Positions 15,468 through 22,574 of a stretch of DNA of 27,843 bases are shown one piece after another. This DNA comes from JAAYTY01 sp964569245. GTDB taxonomy: Bacteria > Fermentibacterota > Fermentibacteria > Fermentibacterales > Fermentibacteraceae. The notes beneath the pieces were generated by a model that was given only the letters and a program-made list of their open reading frames with translations, had not been told where the DNA came from and ran no database searches. The DNA lies in assembly GCA_964569245.1 (NCBI GenBank), contig CAZMTK010000019.1:1-27843 (forward strand). Reading direction: 5' to 3'. Numbering within the stretch: the first letter of the stretch is position 1; every line of letters begins with the position of its first letter. A program made the translations under genes and the position numbers.

Positions 15468-15646
15468 CCGGACAGGACGACTGCATCGGGCCGAGGAAGG
15501 TGAGAGCCGTGAAGACGGAGATCTACTCCAGGGTGGTCGGCTACTACCGGCCCGTGCAGGACTGGAACAAGGGAAAGCAGGAGGAGTTCTCCGAGCGCGA
15601 GTACGTTGACCTCGCCGAATCGCCCGGAGAGGGCGGGAGCGCTTGA
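15464..15646 (+). CDS. Stand-alone glycyl-radical subunit of class III ribonucleotide reductase
   Basis: 60 residues. The core is EIYSRVVGYYRPVQDWNKGK (Gly26 is the expected radical glycine), followed by QEEFSERE, which is the C-terminal end normally fused to NrdD. The ATG at 15464 overlaps the nrdD TGA as ATGA, in the -1 frame relative to nrdD. Its stop (TGA, 15644-15646) overlaps the TTG start of the activase, so the three frames are probably translationally coupled. Only Cys7 is upstream, so any zinc site would have to be shared with NrdD. By analogy with GrcA (YfiD), the detachable glycyl-radical protein of pyruvate formate-lyase, it could act as a separate subunit. A -1 frameshift fusion or an assembly error are alternatives; no slippery heptamer is seen at the junction. 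Confidence 0.85.
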   Translation: MTGQDDCIGPRKVRAVKTEIYSRVVGYYRPVQDWNKGKQEEFSEREYVDLAESPGEGGSA

Positions 15647-16332
15647 TAAGGGCCTTCCTCGGAACCAGCCTCATCGACTATCCGGGGCGTATCTCGTCGG
15701 TGGTGTTCATCGGAGGATGCAACCTCCACTGCCCCTTCTGCCAGAATCCGGAGCTGGTACTGCCCGATCTCCTGGAGGATCAGTACGCCCTCTCGGAGGA
15801 TCAGGTGCTGGCCTCCCTCGAAGAGCGTTCGGGCTTCATAGAGGGCGTCTGCATCACCGGCGGGGAGCCGCTGCTCTACCCGCGGATAGTCGAGCTTGTG
15901 CGCAGAATCCGCGACGAGATGGATCTCCCGGTGAAGCTAGACACGAACGGCACGCTCCCCGACATGCTGGTGGAGCTGGTTCCTCTGCTGGACTACGTCT
16001 CCATAGACATCAAGTCCTCGCCCGTGAGGTACATGGAGGCATCGGGCGGCAGGACAGGCATAGAGCCGGTGCTGAAGTCGGTCGAGACGGTCAGGCGGCT
16101 CGAATGCTACGAGTTGAGATCCACGATGGTCCCGGGCCTGGTCACGATCGAGGACCTGGAGGCGGTTCTCGCTCTGACCGGGCGCGTGAGACGGTACGCC
16201 CTTCAGCGCTTCCGCGGAGAGAAGACCCTCTCGCCCGAGTTCACTGGCATTCCGCCGTATCCCAGAGATTATCTCGAGCATGCCGCCGAGCGCATCCAGC
16301 CCCTGGTGGACGAGGTTATCCTCCGGGCCTAG
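15643..16332 (+). CDS. nrdG: Radical SAM activating enzyme of anaerobic ribonucleotide reductase
   Basis: 229 residues. Uses a [4Fe-4S] cluster and S-adenosylmethionine to place the radical on the glycine of the reductase. The cluster motif CxxxCxxC is in GGCNLHCPFCQNPEL (Cys26, Cys30, Cys33), followed by the SAM-contact motif ITGGEPLL. This is the longer NrdG2-type activase, also related to pyruvate formate-lyase activases; position next to nrdD decides the role. The start is TTG at 15643, with GGGAG three bases upstream, overlapping the stop of the glycyl-radical ORF (TTGA). The adjacency of activase and detached radical loop suggests coordinated production. Confidence 0.93.
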   Translation: MIRAFLGTSLIDYPGRISSVVFIGGCNLHCPFCQNPELVLPDLLEDQYALSEDQVLASLEERSGFIEGVCITGGEPLLYPRIVELVRRIRDEMDLPVKLDTNGTLPDMLVELVPLLDYVSIDIKSSPVRYMEASGGRTGIEPVLKSVETVRRLECYELRSTMVPGLVTIEDLEAVLALTGRVRRYALQRFRGEKTLSPEFTGIPPYPRDYLEHAAERIQPLVDEVILRA

Positions 16333-16360
16333 CCACGATCGGAAACTACATCGGAGAGGC

Positions 16361-16437
16361 GGGGAGGGGCGGCTAGGAGGGTTGGCCTCTGACAGCCGGC
16401 CGGATGACGGGAAGAGGTCTTTCCACCGCCCCTCCCC
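16361..16437. terminator. Long-loop 12-bp inverted repeat between convergent nrdG and ygiQ-type genes
   Basis: GGGGAGGGGCGG (16361-16372) is the exact reverse complement of CCGCCCCTCCCC (16426-16437). The 53-base loop can itself fold (CCTCT with AGAGG, around a CCGGCCGG palindrome). The site lies in the 207-bp space between convergent genes, so a bidirectional terminator or 3'-end structure is the simplest reading. No T-tract follows. The rest of 16333-16539 shows nothing recognisable. Confidence 0.35.
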
Positions 16438-16539
16438 TTTCCGGGCAGCCTCTTGGAGATCGGTATCCGCGTGCTGCAATCTCCTGGTGCCTTGTTCCCT
16501 GATTCAGGCGGGCCGCCCGTTCTCTTCCCGCAACCGCCT

Positions 16540-18279
16540 CTAGCCGCTCCCGCGGGGTTTGTTCCCGCGCCGCGCAGACGAGTCGCTCCTCTTCCTCGGC
16601 TCAAGCAGCATTCCGAGCTGTGCGCGCTTCTCCGAAGGCTTCACGGCCACCTCGATGGGGGCTCCCGAGGGGTCCGTGCGGCTTGCGTACATCGCCGTGG
16701 CCACCGTCATGGGGGTGGGGAGGAACACCTGCACCTGCCGGGGTCTGATGCCGGCATCGGAAAGCGCGGCAGAGACCTCAGCCATGTCTTCCGCGGTGCA
16801 GCCCGGAAAGGCCGCTATGAGGTAGGGCACCAGATACTGCTCCTTCCCCGCGCTCTGCGAAGCCCTCCGGAAGGTCTCCTCGAACCTCCTGTAGAGAGAG
16901 GCGGGCGGCTTCCTCATGAGGGCGAGCACCCTGTCGGAGAAGTGCTCGGGCGCGATCTTCAGGTGACCGGAGGTGTGCATCGCGGCCAGCCTCTCGATGA
17001 ACCCCCGATCCTCCAGCGCCAGGTCGTGCCTTATGCCGCTCCCCACGAACACGTGTCTTACTCCCGCCCTCGAGGCGGCCTCCGAAAGGAGATCCGAGTA
17101 TTCCGAATGGTCGGTGCGGAAGTGCCTGCAGATCGAGGGATGAAGGCAGGAGGGTCTGCGGCAGGCTCTCTCAGCCGAAGGGTTGTCGCATCCGAGACCG
17201 TACATGTTAGCGGTCGGTCCGCCCAGGTCTGTTATCGTGCCCCTGAACCCCCTTGCCTCGACAACGGCTTCGACCTCTCGCATCACGGATTCCCTGCTCC
17301 TCGATCTCACGGCTTTGCCCTGGTGAAGGCTCAGTGCGCAGAAGCTGCATCCTCCCGCACAGCCTCGAACGACCGTTATGGAATCCCTGATCATCTCCCA
17401 GGCAGGGATTCTGCCGGAGTAGCGCGGATGGGGCGCCCGCGCGAAAGGAAGGTCGTACAGGGCGTCGAGCTCGCCGGTCGAGAGCGGCTCGGCCGGAGGC
17501 TGCACGAGAACGGCCCGGGAATCGCACTTCTGGAGCAGCGGCCTGCCGCACCACGGATTCAGTTCGGCTTCCACGGCCATGGTCATCCTGAGCAGCTCAG
17601 CAGGAGAGGAGGCGACATCCTCGTGCGCCGGCAGCTCGAGCGCGTTCTCAGGGGCGACTGCTCCGACGGAAGCGACCGAGCCCCAGGTGGCTGTGCCGGG
17701 TATGCCCGCGAGCGGATCGCCGCGCTCGATCCTCCTCGCGATCTCGACCGCCTGGCGCTCCCCCATGCCGAAGGCCAGGATCTCGGCCTTCGCATCGAGA
17801 AGCACCGGCCTGCGCACGGTTCCGCTCCAGAAGTCGTAGTGGCTGAGGCGCCGGAGGCTTGCCTCTATCCCCCCCAGAACAACCGTCACTCCGGGCATGG
17901 CCTCCCTGACTCGGTTCGCATACACCAGCACAGCCCTGTCCGGCCTCGCTCCTGCGCCTCCCCCCTCGGTGTAGGCGTCGTCGCTACGTATCCTGTTCAT
18001 GGATGTGTAGTGGCAAACCATCGAGTCCATCGAGCCGGAGGTGACGCCGGCGAACAGCCTCGGCCTGCCTAGAGCCAGGAAGTCCTCCACGGAGTCCCAC
18101 CGGGGCTGGGGAATGATGCCGACGCGGTAGCCCATGGACTCGAGCAGCCTTCCGATCAGCGCCGCCCCGAAAGAGGGGTGATCCACGTACGCGTCGCCGG
18201 AGACGATCACGATGTCGCACTCGTCCCAGCCCAGCGCGTCCATCTCGGATCGGCTGGTCGGCAGGAAGGGGGCGGCGGA
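16540..18279 (-). CDS. YgiQ family radical SAM protein, 5' end lost in sequence gap
   Basis: 579 residues visible. The sequence begins AAPFLPTSRSEMDALGWDECDIVIVSGDAYVDHPSFG, which aligns with the first ~20 residues of YgiQ proteins, so only a few N-terminal residues and the start codon are missing in the Ns. The radical SAM CxxxCxxC motif is in RGCAGGCSFCALSLHQGK (encoded about 17336-17369), after an N-terminal B12-binding-like/UPF0313 region. The C-terminus is basic (RKRSDSSARRGNKPRGSG). The biochemical role of the family is not established. It ends with TAG at 16542-16540 and is convergent with nrdG. Confidence 0.92.
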   Translation of the reverse strand, partial: SAAPFLPTSRSEMDALGWDECDIVIVSGDAYVDHPSFGAALIGRLLESMGYRVGIIPQPRWDSVEDFLALGRPRLFAGVTSGSMDSMVCHYTSMNRIRSDDAYTEGGGAGARPDRAVLVYANRVREAMPGVTVVLGGIEASLRRLSHYDFWSGTVRRPVLLDAKAEILAFGMGERQAVEIARRIERGDPLAGIPGTATWGSVASVGAVAPENALELPAHEDVASSPAELLRMTMAVEAELNPWCGRPLLQKCDSRAVLVQPPAEPLSTGELDALYDLPFARAPHPRYSGRIPAWEMIRDSITVVRGCAGGCSFCALSLHQGKAVRSRSRESVMREVEAVVEARGFRGTITDLGGPTANMYGLGCDNPSAERACRRPSCLHPSICRHFRTDHSEYSDLLSEAASRAGVRHVFVGSGIRHDLALEDRGFIERLAAMHTSGHLKIAPEHFSDRVLALMRKPPASLYRRFEETFRRASQSAGKEQYLVPYLIAAFPGCTAEDMAEVSAALSDAGIRPRQVQVFLPTPMTVATAMYASRTDPSGAPIEVAVKPSEKRAQLGMLLEPRKRSDSSARRGNKPRGSG

Positions 18280-18379
18280 NNNNNNNNNNNNNNNNNNNNN
18301 NNNNNNNNNNNNNNNNNNNNNNNNNNNNNNNNNNNNNNNNNNNNNNNNNNNNNNNNNNNNNNNNNNNNNNNNNNNNNNN
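18280..18379. other. Scaffold gap of 100 Ns
   Basis: Exactly 100 N bases, the conventional filler for a gap of unknown length. It removes the start of the YgiQ gene on the left and the start of the FG-GAP protein on the right. Any conclusion about linkage across it depends on the scaffolding. Confidence 1.
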
Positions 18380-20044
18380 GCCGACATCGATCTCGACGGT
18401 CATCTCGACATCATCAGCGTTGGCGACCACGGCAATCCCTACGTGAACTCGGACGAGCACGGGATCATGGTCTGGATCAACGACGGCTCGGACTCCTTCG
18501 CCCTGTACCAGACCGGCGAGTTCGGCTACGGCGGCTGCGCGGTGGGGGACCTGGACCTCGACGGAGTGCCCGACCTCGCATGGGGAATACACCACGACTA
18601 CGCACCGGCGGGGCAGATAGGCGACAAGCTGATGGGCGCTGCGCTGGGCGACGGCACCGGCTGGGGATGGACCCAGTGGGACACGGGCCTAGCCAGCGGC
18701 GGCGAGGACTGGGGAATGTTCGCCACAGACCTCGCCGACTTCGACCTCGACGGCGACCTGGACATCGTCTGCGAGTCCTTCGGCTCGGGCAACGGAGTGC
18801 GGGTGTACGAGAACAACCGTGACGGCACTTGGAGTCCTGCATGGTCGCTGACCGGAGGCAACGCGAACTACACCGTAGAGACGGGCGAATTCAACGGCGA
18901 CGGCTTTCCCGACTTCGTCTGCACGAGATGGTACCCGAACGTCAGCGCCTTCCTGGGCGACGGCGCGTTCGGATTCACACCCGTCTCTGCAGGAATCCCC
19001 GATCTCCAGCTGGTCTCCGTTGACGCGGGCGACGCCGACGGTGACGGACGCGACGACATCCTGTGCTCCCTCGGATCCGATTCCGGTGTGCATTGCTTCA
19101 GGCTCGACACAGGAACTGGCCAGTGGCAGGACTTCTCGACCGGCCTCCCATCCACCGGCTACTTCGACATGGTGCAGATGGGCGACATCGACGGCGACGG
19201 CTTCCAGGACGCAGTGGCCTATGCCGACCCATCCGGGCAGGTGTTCCTGGGCGACGGATCCGGCGGGTGGACGGCCGATGCATCCTGGACGATGCCTGCG
19301 CCCGGCTCCGCTTCGGCGATGCGGGTCGAGGGCGACACGGACCACGACGGCCGAGAGGACATCGTGGTCCAGGCCGAGATGGCGGGCGGGATGTTCGACA
19401 GGAACCAGTTGAAGCTCTTCTCGCCATGGCTCGAGCCTTCGTCGTTCTCGACCAGGGTGGTGAGGATGAACGGAGGCGAGACGCTCGTCGCCGGCTCGGT
19501 CACGGAAATCAGATGGGCGACTGCCGTTCCACCGGCCCAGCCGGACGCCTCGGTGGACATCTATCTTTCTGTAACGGGCGCTGCAGGGCCTTGGACGCAG
19601 ATCGCATCCGGAACGCAGGACGACGGTCACTACCAGTGGACCGTCGAGTCGCCTGTGTCGTCCGAGGAGTGCAGGATCAGGATAGTCGCAGGCAACGGTG
19701 CGGCGAGCGACGAGGACGTCTCAGACGCCGACTTCACGATAATCCTCGATCCCACCGGCGTGGAGGAGGGCGGCGCTCCCGGCGCCTCCGCCATAGTCGC
19801 AGGCACTTCGCCCAACCCATGCAGGGGAGTCCCGACGCTCACGGTTGAGCTCGCGCCGCAACAGGAGGCGGTGGCCCGCCTGTACTCCATCGAGGGACGG
19901 CTCGTCGGCGAGTCGACGCCTTTCGCCGTTCCGTATTCCGGCCCCGTCCCTGGCGGCATTGCGGAAGGCCTGCCTCCGGGGCTTTACATGCTGGAGCTCG
20001 TGTCTGGGAAGGCTACGGTAGTGCTGGAGCTTCTCCTGCTGTAG
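18380..20044 (+). CDS. Secreted FG-GAP/VCBS repeat protein with C-terminal sorting domain, 5' end lost in gap
   Basis: 554 residues visible. At least seven calcium-loop motifs of the DxDxDGxxD type occur at near-regular intervals (DIDLDGHLD, DLDLDGVPD, DFDLDGDLD, EFNGDGFPD, DADGDGRDD, DIDGDGFQD, DTDHDGRED), typical of FG-GAP beta-propellers. Then follows an Ig/Fn3-like domain (GGETLVAGSVTEIRW to SDADFTI). The last ~80 residues (SPNPCRG, ARLYSIEGRLVGE, PPGLYMLEL) form a type IX-like sorting domain. Expected to be exported and surface-attached or released; the ligand is unknown. The signal peptide and first repeats must lie in the gap. Confidence 0.88.
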   Translation, partial: ADIDLDGHLDIISVGDHGNPYVNSDEHGIMVWINDGSDSFALYQTGEFGYGGCAVGDLDLDGVPDLAWGIHHDYAPAGQIGDKLMGAALGDGTGWGWTQWDTGLASGGEDWGMFATDLADFDLDGDLDIVCESFGSGNGVRVYENNRDGTWSPAWSLTGGNANYTVETGEFNGDGFPDFVCTRWYPNVSAFLGDGAFGFTPVSAGIPDLQLVSVDAGDADGDGRDDILCSLGSDSGVHCFRLDTGTGQWQDFSTGLPSTGYFDMVQMGDIDGDGFQDAVAYADPSGQVFLGDGSGGWTADASWTMPAPGSASAMRVEGDTDHDGREDIVVQAEMAGGMFDRNQLKLFSPWLEPSSFSTRVVRMNGGETLVAGSVTEIRWATAVPPAQPDASVDIYLSVTGAAGPWTQIASGTQDDGHYQWTVESPVSSEECRIRIVAGNGAASDEDVSDADFTIILDPTGVEEGGAPGASAIVAGTSPNPCRGVPTLTVELAPQQEAVARLYSIEGRLVGESTPFAVPYSGPVPGGIAEGLPPGLYMLELVSGKATVVLELLLL

Positions 20045-20290
20045 CGGAGACGAGAGGAAGAAGCGCACCGGAGCAGTCCACTGCCGACGGAGAGCCGCAC
20101 CGGCTGCCTCCGGTCGAAAGCACTGTCTCCGACTCTGTCGCTCATGCTTTGCGTCTCTCCGATGCCCTTCCGCGAGGCTCTGCCGCGCAGCGCCGCTCGA
20201 AGCCGGATGCACGAAGCCAGTTCCTCCCTTGAAAATCAATCCCGGCTCCGTCCACAATCCGCTTGAACACCTGTTCCGGAAGGAGCGGAG
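20045..20290. other. Intergenic region between the FG-GAP gene and the PUR-domain gene
   Basis: 246 bases. A small hairpin ACCGG-CTGCCT-CCGGT (20099-20114) could form part of a weak terminator, without a T-tract. The right part carries a candidate promoter. No convincing coding sequence was seen. Confidence 0.5.
20229..20258 (+). promoter_or_regulatory. Candidate promoter for the PUR-domain gene
   Basis: TTGAAA (20229-20234), an 18-base spacer, CACAAT (20253-20258). The predicted transcript start is about 25 bases before the ATG at 20291. The -35 is a good match and the -10 is weak. Confidence 0.35.
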
Positions 20291-20746
20291 ATGGACGAGA
20301 CCAGGGCGCCTCTTTTCAGCGAGCGCGTGAGCGGCAGAAGCGTGACCTATTTCATCGAAGTTCGGGAATCGGCTTCCGGAAGGGTCTTCCTGTCCCTGAC
20401 CCAGGGCAGGCCCTCCGGGGGCGGTACGTGGGACCGCCAGAGGATCACTGTCTTCCCCGACTCGGCAGTGCCGCTGAGAAAGGCGATTGGCAGCGCAATG
20501 AAGGTTCTTTCTGCCGAGGCCGCGGCCAGGCGCCAGAACGACCTCGAGGATGTGCACAGAACCATGCCGCGAGCGTTCGAGCGCTGGACCGAAGAGGAGG
20601 ACGAGAGGCTGCGCTCGGCAGCCGCCGGGGGACTGTCCCTGGAGGAGCTGGAAACGGCGACGGGCCGCAGCCGGCGCGCGGTGGAGATGCGGCTCGAGAA
20701 GCTGGGAATCGAGAAGCCGGCCGAGAGGAGGCAGGAGGCGCGCTGA
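20291..20746 (+). CDS. PUR-alpha/DUF3276-like nucleic-acid-binding protein with C-terminal SANT/Myb-like helix-turn-helix
   Basis: 151 residues. Residues about 11-75 (ERVSGRSVTYFIEVRESASGR, then ITVFPD) match the bacterial PUR domain (DUF3276), a whirly-like fold that binds single-stranded nucleic acid. After a charged linker, residues about 98-140 (RWTEEEDERLRSAAAGGLS, then GRSRRAVEMRLEKLGI) look like a Myb/SANT-type helix-turn-helix. The combination suggests a regulator or nucleoid-type protein; its targets are unknown. GGAG lies a few bases before the ATG. It probably shares a transcript with the exporter 64 bases downstream. Confidence 0.8.
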   Translation: MDETRAPLFSERVSGRSVTYFIEVRESASGRVFLSLTQGRPSGGGTWDRQRITVFPDSAVPLRKAIGSAMKVLSAEAAARRQNDLEDVHRTMPRAFERWTEEEDERLRSAAAGGLSLEELETATGRSRRAVEMRLEKLGIEKPAERRQEAR

Positions 20747-20810
20747 AGCAGGAGCCTGGCTGGGGCTGCGGCCCGGGGGTATTCTTGGTGAGCTTCACCC
20801 GGAGGTGTCC

Positions 20811-21560
20811 ATGAGCGAACCGCTGGCCTTCCTGCTGCTTGCGGCTGCGGGGACTGCAGCGGGCTTCTTCAATGTGGTGGCTGGAGGCGGCTCCCTGCTC
20901 ACCATGCCCGCGCTTATCCTCCTCGGCTTCCCGTCGGCGGTAGCCAACGGCAGCAACAGGGTCGCGGTAATGGGGCAGAGCATCTCCTCGGTGCTGACGT
21001 TCCGCAGGAAGGGCTACAAGGAGATCGCGCTCTCGATCCGCTTCGCTGTTCCTGCGGCTCTCGGGGCGCTTGTCGGGAGCATGGCTGCGGTCAGGGTGCC
21101 TGACGACATCTTCAGGAAGCTCCTCTCTGCGGTGATGATCCTGGCCTCAGCCGCCAGCTTCCTCAGGCGCTCCGGCGAGGAAAGCTCGCCGTGCGAGGGC
21201 CCCCGTCACGGCCTGCTGCTCTCGATCGCGTTTTCCCTGATCGGCTTCTACGGCGGCTTCATACAGGCAGGCGTAGGCTTCCTCATCATCGCCGCACTGC
21301 ACGGCCTGGGCCGCCTTCCTCTGGTGAGGACCAACGTTATCAAGGTGTTCGTCGTCGGCGTGTACACCATCCCCTCCCTGATCGTCTTCGTAGCGGAGGG
21401 CAAGGTGGCATGGCTTCCCGCAGCCGTCCTCACGGCGGGCCACGCTGCGGGAGGCTGGCTGGGCACTCACTTCACCGTACGAGCCGGCGACATGTGGATC
21501 AGGGTCGTACTGGCCGCTGCTGTTCTCGCCATGGCCTTGAAGCTGGCGGGTGCCTTCTAG
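20811..21560 (+). CDS. TauE/SafE family membrane exporter
   Basis: 249 residues with about seven or eight hydrophobic segments in two repeats. The first repeat has the typical GFFNVVAGGGSLLTMPALILLG and NGSNRVAV; the second has GFYGGFIQAGVGFLIIAAL and RTNVIKVFVV. The family moves sulfite, sulfoacetate or other sulfur or organic anions outward; the substrate here is unknown. The start at 20811 (MSEPLAFLLL) is preceded by GGAGGTG at 20801-20807. The frame is open further upstream but overlaps the PUR gene without support. Confidence 0.93.
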   Translation: MSEPLAFLLLAAAGTAAGFFNVVAGGGSLLTMPALILLGFPSAVANGSNRVAVMGQSISSVLTFRRKGYKEIALSIRFAVPAALGALVGSMAAVRVPDDIFRKLLSAVMILASAASFLRRSGEESSPCEGPRHGLLLSIAFSLIGFYGGFIQAGVGFLIIAALHGLGRLPLVRTNVIKVFVVGVYTIPSLIVFVAEGKVAWLPAAVLTAGHAAGGWLGTHFTVRAGDMWIRVVLAAAVLAMALKLAGAF

Positions 21561-21573
21561 CAGGGAGATGGGG

Positions 21574-21957
21574 ATGAGAAAGGTCAGCGTCGTCGCCGTT
21601 GTGCTGGGGATAGCCCTTGCGGTCCTGGGCGTGCTGGGCCTGGGGGCGGGCGGCATCACCGGAGGTGTGATTCCGCTGGTGATCGGGTGTTCGCTGGCAT
21701 ATCTGGGATTCAGAGGGGGTCCTAAGGGGCTGGTCGTATTCGGGCACGCATGCATAGTGGTAGGGTGCTATCTGACAGCCTGGGGAGTGAGGCTCGCGAT
21801 GGTCGAGGGCTCGGCTCCCAACTGGCTCCAGGTGCTGGGATCGCCCCTCTTCTGGGGGCTGTTCTCGATCTTCGGGGGCATCTGCGCAAACTTCCACGCG
21901 TTCTGCGGGTGCGTGCAGAAGATGGCCTCGGATAAGAGGGGCGGCTGCGCCTGCTGA
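21574..21957 (+). CDS. Small four-helix membrane protein with Cys-rich tail, function unknown
   Basis: 127 residues. Four hydrophobic stretches are seen (about residues 4-27, 32-48, 55-77 and 88-110), then a short cytoplasmic-type tail CGCVQKMASDKRGGCAC with four cysteines. The start at 21574 was chosen because GGGAG (21563-21567) is six bases away, while it abuts the alternative ATG at 21568. It lies 13 bases after the TauE/SafE gene and is probably in the same operon, so an accessory role to the exporter is possible. No family was recognised. Confidence 0.75.
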   Translation: MRKVSVVAVVLGIALAVLGVLGLGAGGITGGVIPLVIGCSLAYLGFRGGPKGLVVFGHACIVVGCYLTAWGVRLAMVEGSAPNWLQVLGSPLFWGLFSIFGGICANFHAFCGCVQKMASDKRGGCAC

Positions 21958-21973
21958 CAGTCCCCGGAGCTGA

Positions 21974-22468
21974 CTAGTACTCGAAGACCCAGTCCATGTC
22001 GGCTCCTGGGCTGCCGATGCGCCAGAACCGCGCTCCGTCGAAATCCATGCCCCAGAGGTCCGCCGGCAGATCCTCGTTTTCGTCCGCGGTGTCCAGCTCT
22101 AGATCAGTGATTCTGACTTCTAGGGTCTCGGGCGGCACGGCATGCAGGATCTCCTCCGAGAATCCGACCAGCATCTCGTCCGTACCGACAGAACATTCGG
22201 CGGGTACATTCTCGCCACCCTTCCAGACGAGGGTCGAGTCCACGAGGAGAATCAGGCAGTCGCCCTCGAATCTCCACCTGCCCCACCGCTCCCTGGTGCG
22301 CGCAACGCCGTCCATCTGGCTCTCCCTCCACCTGAAGGAGCTGTCGGGGTACAGGGCATATAGCTGGGAATACCCGGAGCCTACACAGGTGGAGTTGTGC
22401 CAGACCCCGGGGAGCTGACTGCAGTCGAACACCGATGCCGCCAGTGCCAGGAGGGGCGAAAGCATCAT
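21974..22468 (-). CDS. Small exported protein, function unknown
   Basis: 164 residues. A short hydrophobic N-terminus (MMLSPLLALAASVF) suggests a signal peptide. The rest is a beta-rich domain with four Cys in the first half (FDCSQLPGVWHNSTCVGSG and FEGDCLILL, then AECSVG) that might form two disulfides, and an acidic middle (DLELDTADENEDL). The LPGVW opening followed by alternating strands is reminiscent of small lipocalin-like barrels, but this is only an impression. GGAGG lies six bases before the ATG. A 12-bp palindrome overlaps the leader. It is convergent with the membrane protein upstream on the plus strand. Confidence 0.75.
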   Translation of the reverse strand: MMLSPLLALAASVFDCSQLPGVWHNSTCVGSGYSQLYALYPDSSFRWRESQMDGVARTRERWGRWRFEGDCLILLVDSTLVWKGGENVPAECSVGTDEMLVGFSEEILHAVPPETLEVRITDLELDTADENEDLPADLWGMDFDGARFWRIGSPGADMDWVFEY

Positions 22469-22478
22469 GACGATCCTC

Positions 22479-22490
22479 CGAAACGTTTCG
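22479..22490. promoter_or_regulatory. Perfect palindrome, LacI-family-like operator candidate
   Basis: CGAAACGTTTCG is a perfect 12-bp palindrome with the central AAACGTTT core seen in many LacI/GalR operators. It lies 11 bases before the start of the small exported protein, next to its ribosome binding site. No LacI-type regulator is in the window. Confidence 0.35.
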
Positions 22491-22574
22491 ATTCATCCAG
22501 GATGATGGGCTGGAATTCGCTTCTAATATGGTGTCCGTGGCAAGCGAAGCGGACGGCGGCCCCGTGACGTCCCG

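Noticed and set aside
13326..15674. 782-residue minus-strand frame opposite nrdD
   Set aside because: Antisense to a highly conserved gene, with low-complexity Val/Arg/His-rich composition and no recognisable motif.
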